From Clostridium sp. CAG:793 (GTDB taxonomy: Bacteria; Bacillota; Clostridia; TANB77; CAG-508), in assembly GCA_000433915.1 (NCBI GenBank), contig HF993625.1:1-21115 (forward strand): 21,115 nt of DNA, read 5' to 3'. The notes beneath the pieces are model-generated. The model ran no database searches. It saw only the letters and a program-made list of their open reading frames with translations, and was not told the origin of the DNA. The position numbers and the translations under genes are program-made. Below are positions 1-6,418 of the stretch, in pieces. Numbering within the stretch: the stretch's first letter is position 1; every line of letters starts with the position of its first letter.

Positions 1-78
1 CATCTAAATCTACCATATAAAATAGATTCTGATTTTTATAGCTTTTCCACGAATATTGGAGTTGTAATAGTTTTTTAA
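1..78 (+). CDS. Possible 3' end of a plus-strand gene cut by the window edge
   Basis: Frame 1 is open from the first base to a TAA at 76-78, giving 25 codons that end in a hydrophobic IGVVIVF run. The other two plus frames contain early stops. A hairpin with a T-tract on the plus strand overlaps the stop codon, which is what the end of a plus-strand transcript would look like. The fragment is too short to identify, and an open 75-base stretch can arise by chance in AT-rich DNA. It would converge on the minus-strand gene ending at 82. Confidence 0.3.
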   Translation, partial: HLNLPYKIDSDFYSFSTNIGVVIVF

Positions 79-95
79 TTTTTAACTATTTTTTC
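66..95 (+). terminator. Rho-independent terminator (plus strand)
   Basis: Arms AATAGTT (66-72) and AACTATT (84-90) enclose an 11-base AT loop and are followed on the plus strand by a T run to 95. The minus strand has no T-tract after the hairpin, so it serves plus-strand transcription coming from outside the window. The arms are AT-only apart from one G-C pair, so it may be weak. Confidence 0.45.
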
Positions 96-714
96 GTTTT
101 GGCATATAAAATACTTGTATTCCACTTGAATATGGTGCTATATCGTATTGTTGATAAAATATTGCTATAAATTCTCCATATAAATAATAATTTTCTACTC
201 TAAACATTGCTGATGTTAAGCAACATGGATCTTCAAAATATATATTTTTTCCTTTTTGTATATTATCTTTTATTTGATTATTTATTTCCTTTAGAATTTC
301 TGATACATAATTAGGATTTCTTTTATAAAGCTCTGATAATTCTATCATTCGTCCTTGTTGCAAGTTCCAATTTTGTGAATATCTTAACGTGTTTCCGTGT
401 GCTCCACCTTCAAATATGTATTCGTCAGAATATATGCTTATTATGTTATTGTAGTTATATGTTACTACATATTCTTTGATTATTTCAAATATCATTAATG
501 GATACCTGTTTTCCTGATTGTAATCATATACTTTTTTTGCTTGTTCATATAATTCTTTTTCACATAATTGTTGCAATCTCAGTGCATTATTGTAATTATA
601 TATATTAAATCTTTCATTTCCTCGTATTTGTGGAAATTCTATTTTATATTTTAATATTACTTCTCCTTTATATGTTAATTTATTTTGAACTATTCTATTT
701 TCAACCTTGACCAT
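82..714 (-). CDS. Soluble RsiV-like protein (DUF4163 + DUF3298)
   Basis: This 210-residue protein resembles the extracytoplasmic half of RsiV-type proteins. Residues about 8-110 look like the DUF4163 (PdaC-type) region and end in the typical GGAHG signature (103-107). Residues about 120-206 look like DUF3298, with the characteristic QQYDIAPYSSGI segment (188-199). In RsiV the DUF3298 region is the lysozyme-binding sensor domain of an anti-sigma factor. Here there is no membrane segment, signal peptide or anti-sigma region, and a strong AGGAGG site just upstream of 714 fixes the start, so the product should be cytoplasmic unless exported by another route. A Cys-Cys pair lies at 164-165. It is the last gene of the exporter/two-component cluster, 45 bases after the kinase stop. 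Family assignment is fairly sure; function is unknown. Confidence 0.75.
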   Translation of the reverse strand: MVKVENRIVQNKLTYKGEVILKYKIEFPQIRGNERFNIYNYNNALRLQQLCEKELYEQAKKVYDYNQENRYPLMIFEIIKEYVVTYNYNNIISIYSDEYIFEGGAHGNTLRYSQNWNLQQGRMIELSELYKRNPNYVSEILKEINNQIKDNIQKGKNIYFEDPCCLTSAMFRVENYYLYGEFIAIFYQQYDIAPYSSGIQVFYMPKRKNS

Positions 715-717
715 AAA

Positions 718-752
718 AACCTCCTAAAGAATTATATTCTTTTTAAGAGGTT
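718..752 (-). promoter_or_regulatory. Hairpin that can mask the RBS of the RsiV-like gene
   Basis: On the minus strand AACCTC (752-747) can pair with GAGGTT (723-718), and inside this AAAGAAT (742-736) pairs with ATTCTTT (732-726) around a 3-base loop. The outer helix buries the AGGAGG Shine-Dalgarno sequence of the gene starting at 714. The pairing is read directly from the sequence; translational control is inferred. Confidence 0.45.
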
Positions 753-759
753 ATATGTA

Positions 760-1998
760 TTATTTTTTCATATATTTTATATAGAATGTTGTCCCTTTTC
801 CTTCTTCTGATTTGACATTTATGTATCCATTATCTTTTTCAATTATTGTTTTGGCTAGTGAAAGTCCTATTCCTATACTATTTTCTGATGATTTTTCTGA
901 TTTATAGAATCTCTGGAATATGTGAGGTAAGTCCTTTTTCGATATTCCTTCTCCTTCATCTTCTATGATTATTTTTGTAAATACACTCGAGTCTTCTATT
1001 TTTATGTGGATTTTTGAATTGTTTTTACTATGCTCGATTGCATTTTTTATAATGTTTGTTAATGCTTCTAGTTGCCATGTATAATCTATTGATACTATTA
1101 TTGGTTTATTTTGATCATATTCTAATATTATATCTATTTCTTTTAGTTCTAGTATTATTGATAAATTATCTTTTACATTATTTATTAATTCTAGGATGTT
1201 TACATTTTCATCATTCATGACTATTGTGCCTGCATCAAATTTTGCAAGTTTTAATAAGCTTACAACTAATGACGAGATCCATTCTATTTGATTATTTATG
1301 CTTTTGATAAAATCCATTTTAGTTTCTTCGTCCATGTCTGGATTGTCATATATATTATCTATCATTATTCTTATTGATGTTAGAGGAGTTTTTAATTGAT
1401 GTGATATATCAGCTAAAGAGTTGCTAAGATTTATATTCTCCTTTTTGCTGTTTTCAGCCGCTTCTCTTAATAATACTGTTGTTTTATATAATTCATTTCT
1501 AAGTTTTGATAGTTCATCTTCTGAGTTCTCTTCTATTTTTAGTGTATAATCTCCACGATTTACTTTTTTTAGATACATGTCTATTTCATGTATTTTTTTA
1601 TTCTGTTTAATAGTATATAATGTCCATATAGTTATTGTTAATATGAATATTGCTATTATTAATATAATTTCATAAATTTGAGTCATTTTCATTTCGTCAT
1701 TTAATTGATTTATATATACATAATCTCCATTATATCCATAGCTTTCAAGTAGTTTTGTTCCTTGTGTTCCATTTGATTTTTTTCTTAATATTTCTATTAT
1801 TTCTTGATCGTCTATTTCTATATCTTCTTTATCTGCTAGTTCTTGCACATTTGATATTATTTCTGCTATTTTGTTATTTATCATATTTGTATATTTTTTG
1901 TATTGAATTTTGTTTATAGTTATTATTGATATAATGCTTATAATCAATATTATTAATGCTAAAATAATTATTTTTTTTAATTCTGATTTTCTTAACAT
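760..1998 (-). CDS. Membrane sensor histidine kinase
   Basis: This 412-residue class I histidine kinase has two membrane helices (about 10-29 and 108-129) around an extracytoplasmic loop of roughly 78 residues, then a HAMP-like linker (130-185). The phosphoacceptor box DISHQLKTPLTS has His200. The ATPase domain has an N box (NIIKNAIEHS, 315-324), G1 (DEGEGIS, 347-353), F box (IFQRFYKS, 360-367) and G2 (GIGLSLA, 376-382), so it looks fully active. The real periplasmic-side domain separates it from BceS-type kinases, which have almost no loop and sense through their transporter. The gene begins 3 bases after the regulator stop, so the pair is translationally coupled. The ligand is unknown; the FtsX exporter alongside suggests antimicrobial peptides or envelope stress. 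Confidence 0.93.
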   Translation of the reverse strand: MLRKSELKKIIILALIILIISIISIITINKIQYKKYTNMINNKIAEIISNVQELADKEDIEIDDQEIIEILRKKSNGTQGTKLLESYGYNGDYVYINQLNDEMKMTQIYEIILIIAIFILTITIWTLYTIKQNKKIHEIDMYLKKVNRGDYTLKIEENSEDELSKLRNELYKTTVLLREAAENSKKENINLSNSLADISHQLKTPLTSIRIMIDNIYDNPDMDEETKMDFIKSINNQIEWISSLVVSLLKLAKFDAGTIVMNDENVNILELINNVKDNLSIILELKEIDIILEYDQNKPIIVSIDYTWQLEALTNIIKNAIEHSKNNSKIHIKIEDSSVFTKIIIEDEGEGISKKDLPHIFQRFYKSEKSSENSIGIGLSLAKTIIEKDNGYINVKSEEGKGTTFYIKYMKK

Positions 1999-2001
1999 TC
2001 T

Positions 2002-2664
2002 TTATTTATCCACCCTATATCCTATTCCTTTTATTGTTTTTATTACATCTGATTTGCCTAATTTATCTCTTATTCTTTTTACATATACAGTTAATGTATT
2101 GTCATTTACAAAGTTTCCTGCAACATCCCATATTTTATCTAAGATTTTTTCCCTTGTAACTGTTTTTCCTGCATTAGTATATAATAGTACTAGTATTTTG
2201 TACTCTAAGGCTGTAAATTCTACTTCCTTATTATCTACATATACTCTATTTGCTTCTAAATCAATACGTACTTGTCCAATTTCAATTACATTTTTATCTT
2301 TGTTATACCTTCTAAGTACATTATATATTCTTGATATTAATTCCATTGTTCTAAAAGGCTTTATTACATAATCATCAGCTCCTAGATTAAATCCATTTAC
2401 TACATCTTTTTCATCATCTTTTGCTGTTAGAAAAATTATTGGTATGTCTTTGCTTTCTTTTATATGTTTACATAGTTCAAATCCATTTCCATCTGGTAGC
2501 ATTACATCTAAAATTATTATGTCATATACGTTGGATTCAATCTTACTTTCCGCTTCTTGTGCATTATAGGCTATGTTAGTTTCAAATCCTTCTTTGCTTA
2601 AAGAATATACTAATCCTTTAACAATCATTTCATTATCTTCAACTAATAATATTTTATTTCTCAT
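2002..2664 (-). CDS. OmpR/PhoB-family response regulator
   Basis: The 220-residue protein has a receiver domain (1-115) with the acidic pocket E9/D10, phosphoacceptor Asp53 in ILDVMLPDG, Thr80 and Lys102 in IKPF. A winged-helix DNA-binding domain (about 123-218) ends in the usual TIKGIGYRVDK. All catalytic residues are present. A GAGG ribosome-binding site precedes the ATG at 2664. It is cognate to the kinase that follows directly and probably controls the exporter genes, since a direct repeat of 11-base period of the kind bound by this family lies upstream of the ATPase gene. Similar to VncR/BceR-group regulators, but no specific ortholog is claimed. Confidence 0.94.
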   Translation of the reverse strand: MRNKILLVEDNEMIVKGLVYSLSKEGFETNIAYNAQEAESKIESNVYDIIILDVMLPDGNGFELCKHIKESKDIPIIFLTAKDDEKDVVNGFNLGADDYVIKPFRTMELISRIYNVLRRYNKDKNVIEIGQVRIDLEANRVYVDNKEVEFTALEYKILVLLYTNAGKTVTREKILDKIWDVAGNFVNDNTLTVYVKRIRDKLGKSDVIKTIKGIGYRVDK

Positions 2665-2682
2665 TTTCTTTTCCTCTTTGTC

Positions 2683-2688
2683 ATTATA
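2683..2688 (-). promoter_or_regulatory. Possible extended -10 promoter of the regulator/kinase genes
   Basis: On the minus strand TGTTATAAT (a TGn extension plus a consensus TATAAT at 2688-2683) lies about 20 bases before the regulator ATG, directly after the hairpin at 2693-2718. No good -35 is seen. A start here would leave a very short leader, just long enough for the GAGG ribosome-binding site. It would allow the regulator and kinase to be expressed apart from the exporter. Confidence 0.35.
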
Positions 2689-2692
2689 ACAT

Positions 2693-2718
2693 AAAAGGCT
2701 AGTATTTTCTAGCCTTTT
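2693..2718 (-). terminator. Hairpin between permease and response regulator (terminator or attenuator)
   Basis: A perfect 10-bp stem, AAAAGGCTAG against CTAGCCTTTT, has a 6-base loop and is followed on the minus strand by TTTTATGTT. It stands between the permease stop and the regulator start, so it would end or reduce read-through from the exporter genes into the two-component genes. Confidence 0.6.
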
Positions 2719-2723
2719 GTGTG

Positions 2724-5312
2724 TTATATGTTATCATTTCTAATTGTTTCAACTATATTCTGTTTGTTTATTTTATTTAATGAATATTTCATTGTTATTC
2801 CTACTATTATAAATACAAATATTATTGATATTATTATTGGCCACCATGGAATCATGAATCCATAATTTGTTTTTATTGCAAATGATTTATATATTGCATA
2901 TGACAATGCCAATCCTATAGGAATCCCTATCATAAGTGATTTTGTTCCATACATTATGCTTTCTAATCTTATCATTCTGTTAAATTCTTTATTAGTCATT
3001 CCTATTGATTTTAGCATTGCAAATTCTTTGCTTCTTAGTATCATATTAGTTGTTATCGTATTAAATATGTTGGTTACTCCTATTAATGTTATTACTATTA
3101 TGAATCCATATAAGAATATTGATATTACTAATATTATTCTGTTTTGTTGATCTACTATTTCATTAATATTGGTTATATTTATTTTACCTTTTACTATTTC
3201 ATCTTTTTGATCTTGGTCAATTAGGTTTGCTTCCAGCTCTGATGGATTTTTTGAATTAATATACATTTGTGATAAATACTTTGATTCATTTTTAAAATCA
3301 AAATCTTCTGATACAACTATTATTCCTCCTATGCTATATGAGCCTTCAAATCCCATTGGTCTTTCTTTAGAGATTTTACTTATTTGTATATTAAGTTCAT
3401 TTTCGCTGTCTTCTCCTGCTATTGATACTGTGATATTGTCTCCTTCATTTATGTTATATAGTCGTTGTTCTTCTACCGATTCATCTTCATTTCCTATGAA
3501 AAAATCATCTTCTAGTATTGCAATTTTAGAATAATCATTTACATTTATGCCAATTGATTGTGCAAATTTTTCAAAATATTTTTTGTTATATTTTATTATT
3601 CCTATATTGTATTTATCTGTTTTCACATAATTTTCTTGCATATAAGTTTTAGCAGCTTTTGTTCCATATTTTTGTGTATTTATTAATGCACTACTTTCTG
3701 AATAATAAGCATAATCATTTAGATTATTTTTTTCTGCTATATATTCATATACTTCTTTTGCATTTTCATCTGTTCCTTGGTATTGGAAATTTGCAATGAT
3801 ATTATAATGTAAATCTACATAATATGTTGATGTCATCCTTTTTCCATATTCCAAGAATGATGACAATGCAATAAATATTGATATACTTACTACTAATGAT
3901 ATTACCGTAGTTCTATATTTTTTTCTGCTTCTTTTTAAGTTCTTTGATGCGATTACTCCACCCATGCCAAATAATTTTTTGGTTAGTTTTGATGTTCGTA
4001 TTTTCTTTGCTTTTATTTTTATATCATCATTTCCTTTTATTGCGTCTATTGGTGATATTTTAGCGGCTTTTCTGGCTGGTATTATACATGAAAAATATAT
4101 TGTTATTGCTGACATTAATATACTTATCATTACTACTTGCCAAGGTAATGCGTATACGAATATTTCTCCTGACAGTATATCTTGTAACAAATAATTTAAT
4201 AACCATATTAGTATTACTATTGCAATTACTCCACATAATATTCCAAGTGGTATGCCTATTAATCCTATGATAAAGCCTTCTTTTAGTACGGTTTTTCTTA
4301 TTTGTTTTGACGTAGCTCCTACACTTGCTAGCATTCCATATTGTTTTGTTTTTTCTGATACTGATATACTAAAACTATTTCTTATTACAAATACACTACT
4401 TACTACTATAATTCCTATTACTATTCCACCAAGGCTATATAATGCTGTCATTGTTGTTTCACTTAAAACGCCTTCAAATTTTAATAATGAAGTATTTGTT
4501 TCATATGATATTTTTTGATTTGTATTTTCATATATTGTATTTGATACTGCTTCTTCCCATTTTTCAAATTGTTTTGGTTCTTTTAATCGTACATATATGT
4601 CAGCTGTTTTTAATTTAGCTTTTTCTTCTGGTGATAAATATGTAATTATTGAATATCCTGGTGCTGAATATGGTTCTATACTTGAGTTTGGTCTTTCAAT
4701 TATTCCTACTATTGTATATTTTTTTGCAACGTTGTTAATTATTTCTTCTTCTACCTTTTCTTCTGGATTATTTTCATTTCCTTCTAAATATGGATTATGT
4801 TGATTTAGCTTATCTGTTGTTCCTTTTATTACTCTTTCACCAACATTAGCTTTGATTGTATCTCCAATATTTAATTTTACTCGTGCATTGCTTTCTATAT
4901 GTTCTGATATTACAACCTCATTTGAATTTTGTGGCATTCTTCCCTCTTTTAGCTTTATACCACTTTCACTTAATGCTTTTTGATCAAATGCCATTACATA
5001 TAGATATGGCTTATCTGGATTAACACTATCTTTTAATTGTGCGTATCCTAGTGATGTTTGACAATAATATTCTGTGACCCCTTCATTATTTTCTATGTAT
5101 TTTAATTGGTCTTGTGGTACATCTTGAAATTCAACATGGTAATTTCCATCTGCTGCTTTTATTATCTCTATCATTGTTTTTCTAAAACTCATTACCATTC
5201 CTGCTACTGCACAAATTAAAGCTGTTGAAAGAGCTATTCCTATTATTGTAACAATTGTTCTTTTCTTATTCTTCTTCAAATTCTTTATTGTGAATTTGTT
5301 TATAATATTCAT
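2724..5312 (-). CDS. FtsX-family ABC transporter permease with duplicated core
   Basis: This 862-residue membrane protein is built as a tandem duplication. Unit 1 has a membrane helix at 19-41, an extracytoplasmic MacB-type domain (about 45-285) and three helices (291-311, 344-372, 391-411). Unit 2 repeats this: helix 469-486, external domain about 490-720, helices 725-748, 790-808 and 824-842. Each unit carries the cytoplasmic coupling segment after its first core helix: KQYGMLASVGAT (323-334) and KEFAMLKSIGMT (762-773). Eight helices in two equal halves fit a full-length MacB/LolE-like mechanotransmission exporter rather than the ten-helix BceB type. The ATPase stop lies 13 bases upstream, and a GGGG-rich RBS precedes the ATG. 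The likely role is antimicrobial peptide or lipoprotein handling at the membrane; the substrate cannot be read from sequence. Confidence 0.9.
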   Translation of the reverse strand: MNIINKFTIKNLKKNKKRTIVTIIGIALSTALICAVAGMVMSFRKTMIEIIKAADGNYHVEFQDVPQDQLKYIENNEGVTEYYCQTSLGYAQLKDSVNPDKPYLYVMAFDQKALSESGIKLKEGRMPQNSNEVVISEHIESNARVKLNIGDTIKANVGERVIKGTTDKLNQHNPYLEGNENNPEEKVEEEIINNVAKKYTIVGIIERPNSSIEPYSAPGYSIITYLSPEEKAKLKTADIYVRLKEPKQFEKWEEAVSNTIYENTNQKISYETNTSLLKFEGVLSETTMTALYSLGGIVIGIIVVSSVFVIRNSFSISVSEKTKQYGMLASVGATSKQIRKTVLKEGFIIGLIGIPLGILCGVIAIVILIWLLNYLLQDILSGEIFVYALPWQVVMISILMSAITIYFSCIIPARKAAKISPIDAIKGNDDIKIKAKKIRTSKLTKKLFGMGGVIASKNLKRSRKKYRTTVISLVVSISIFIALSSFLEYGKRMTSTYYVDLHYNIIANFQYQGTDENAKEVYEYIAEKNNLNDYAYYSESSALINTQKYGTKAAKTYMQENYVKTDKYNIGIIKYNKKYFEKFAQSIGINVNDYSKIAILEDDFFIGNEDESVEEQRLYNINEGDNITVSIAGEDSENELNIQISKISKERPMGFEGSYSIGGIIVVSEDFDFKNESKYLSQMYINSKNPSELEANLIDQDQKDEIVKGKINITNINEIVDQQNRIILVISIFLYGFIIVITLIGVTNIFNTITTNMILRSKEFAMLKSIGMTNKEFNRMIRLESIMYGTKSLMIGIPIGLALSYAIYKSFAIKTNYGFMIPWWPIIISIIFVFIIVGITMKYSLNKINKQNIVETIRNDNI

Positions 5313-5325
5313 TTTCTTTCCCCTT

Positions 5326-6009
5326 CTAACTTAAATTTTTTTCGTCTTTAATTATTTTTCCATCTTCTATTGTAATTACTCTTTCCGCTTGTTTTGCAAT
5401 TTCCATGTCATGTGTAATTATGATTACTGTTTGATTATATTTTTTATTTGATAATTTTAATAAGCTTACTATTTCTTCACTTGCTTTTGAATCTAAGTTT
5501 CCTGTTGGCTCATCAGCTAGCATTATTGCAGGATTATTTATCATTGCACGTCCTATTGATACTCTCTGTTGTTGTCCTCCTGATAATTGATTTGGCAAAT
5601 GATTAACTCTATTTTCTAAGCCTAATGTTTTTACTAGTTCATCTAACCTTTCTTTTTCAATTTTTTGTCCATCTAGGTCACATGGTAATGTGATATTTTC
5701 TTTTACATTTAATATTGGTATCAAATTATAGAATTGATATATTATTCCAATCTGTCTTCTTCGAAATATAGCTAGATTGTCATTGTTTAGTGAATATATA
5801 TCTTTTCCATCAATATATACTCTTCCTGATGTTGGTCTATCTACTCCTCCTAACAAATGTAATAGTGTTGATTTTCCGCTTCCACTGGCTCCTACTATGG
5901 CTACAAATTCACCTTTTTCAACAGTAAATGAGATATCATTTACTGCATTTACCACGTTATCTCCTTTACCATACTTTTTTACTAAATGTTCAACTTTTAA
6001 AATTTCCAT
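5326..6009 (-). CDS. ABC transporter ATPase (MacB/LolD/BceA type)
   Basis: This 227-residue nucleotide-binding subunit of the FtsX-type exporter has Walker A GASGSGKST (40-48), Q-loop Gln92, signature LSGGQQQR (142-149), Walker B IMLADEPTGNLD (162-173) and the switch histidine His200, all intact. The DEPTGNLD wording is typical of the LolD/MacB/FtsE group. I place the start at the ATG at 6009. A longer reading begins at TTG 6027, but its second and third codons are the AAAGGG that serves as the ribosome-binding site 9 bases before this ATG. It is the first gene of a minus-strand cluster continuing into the permease, then the two-component pair. Confidence 0.93.
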   Translation of the reverse strand: MEILKVEHLVKKYGKGDNVVNAVNDISFTVEKGEFVAIVGASGSGKSTLLHLLGGVDRPTSGRVYIDGKDIYSLNNDNLAIFRRRQIGIIYQFYNLIPILNVKENITLPCDLDGQKIEKERLDELVKTLGLENRVNHLPNQLSGGQQQRVSIGRAMINNPAIMLADEPTGNLDSKASEEIVSLLKLSNKKYNQTVIIITHDMEIAKQAERVITIEDGKIIKDEKNLS

Positions 6010-6059
6010 CTCTATATTCCCTTTCAATTTTATTTTGTCATTTTCGATTTACCATTTAT

Positions 6060-6065
6060 AGTATA
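6060..6065 (-). promoter_or_regulatory. Probable -10 element of the exporter operon
   Basis: TATACT on the minus strand lies about 50 bases before the ATPase start and directly after the direct repeat at 6071-6092. No good TTGACA-like -35 stands 16-18 bases upstream; that position is taken up by the repeat. This is normal for a promoter that needs an OmpR-family activator. Confidence 0.45.
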
Positions 6066-6070
6066 GTATT

Positions 6071-6092
6071 TATAAGTGACTTTTAAATGACT
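6071..6092 (-). promoter_or_regulatory. Direct repeat of 11-base period, candidate response-regulator binding site
   Basis: Read on the minus strand, AGTCATTTAAA is followed immediately by AGTCACTTATA, matching at 9 of 11 positions. OmpR/PhoB-family dimers bind head-to-tail repeats with this 11-base period. The site covers the -35 region of the likely exporter promoter, and an OmpR-family regulator is encoded in the same cluster. Binding is inferred. Confidence 0.5.
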
Positions 6093-6095
6093 AAA

Positions 6096-6140
6096 ATAAA
6101 AAAAGATTTAAAATGTTTTTCTCTTAACACTTCAAATCTT
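6096..6140 (-). terminator. Strong intrinsic terminator of the 47-codon gene
   Basis: On the minus strand a 15-bp stem (arms 6140-6126 and 6117-6103, two G-U pairs) with an 8-base purine loop is followed by TTTTTATTTT. It begins 22 bases after the stop of the small gene and insulates it from the exporter operon downstream. Confidence 0.8.
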
Positions 6141-6162
6141 CTATTACTGCATTTTTATGTTA

Positions 6163-6306
6163 TTATCGTCTTCCATATGTCGTAAACAGTAGTAAGAATA
6201 CTACTATAAACATTAGAATTTCTGTATTTTCATTATTTCCTAGTAAATCGCTTAAAAAGTCATCATCTCTTCTACCGTCCATATTATATCCACAACCACA
6301 GCTCAT
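6163..6306 (-). CDS. Small cysteine-tipped membrane protein of 47 residues
   Basis: This short gene has all the parts of a real one. A near-ideal AGGAAGGAG ribosome-binding site lies 6 bases before the ATG at 6306, a TAA closes it at 6163, and a strong terminator follows. The product starts MSCGCGYNMDG, has an acidic middle (RRDDDFLSD, 12-20), an Asn/Glu linker and a C-terminal hydrophobic helix of about 13-15 residues (about 30-44) ending in GRR. A Cys/Gly/Tyr head with a single short C-terminal helix recalls small spore-coat or YjcZ-like membrane peptides of Firmicutes, but I cannot assign it to a family. It is transcribed divergently from the U32 gene and has a sporulation-sigma-like promoter. 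The existence of the gene is likely; its function is unknown. Confidence 0.75.
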   Translation of the reverse strand: MSCGCGYNMDGRRDDDFLSDLLGNNENTEILMFIVVFLLLFTTYGRR

Positions 6307-6323
6307 GCTATTCTCCTTCCTAT

Positions 6324-6338
6324 TCAGGATATTCCTGA
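6324..6338. repeat. Short inverted repeat in the leader of the 47-codon gene
   Basis: TCAGGA and TCCTGA face each other around 3 bases, just upstream of the ribosome-binding site of the small gene and downstream of its likely transcription start. It could be a small operator or a leader hairpin. At 6 bp it is modest evidence. Confidence 0.3.
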
Positions 6339-6351
6339 TTTTTTTCTAACA

Positions 6352-6379
6352 TATAGTATGCTTTTGCTTTCAAATGTGT
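6352..6379 (-). promoter_or_regulatory. Candidate sigma-K/sigma-E type promoter of the 47-codon gene
   Basis: On the minus strand an AC dinucleotide (6379-6378) is followed after 17 bases by CATACTATA (6360-6352). This fits the Bacillus subtilis sigma-K form AC-N17-CATAnnnTA exactly, and the -10 also resembles the sigma-E box. The consensus is short and the DNA AT-rich, so a chance match is possible. No good sigma-A promoter is seen for this gene. Confidence 0.4.
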
Positions 6380-6385
6380 TACAAT
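6377..6385 (+). promoter_or_regulatory. Extended -10 promoter of the U32 gene
   Basis: TGTTACAAT has the form TGn-TACAAT and lies 33 bases before the chosen start at 6419, giving a short leader that carries the GAAGGG ribosome-binding site. No convincing -35 is seen, which extended -10 promoters can tolerate. Confidence 0.45.
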
Positions 6386-6418
6386 ATATATGATATTTTT
6401 ATGAAGGGATTTTTTTTG

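Noticed and set aside
6374..6418. Upstream start of the U32 gene
   Set aside because: No ribosome-binding site precedes the ATG at 6374, it overlaps the likely -10 element, and the added 15 residues do not resemble the family start.
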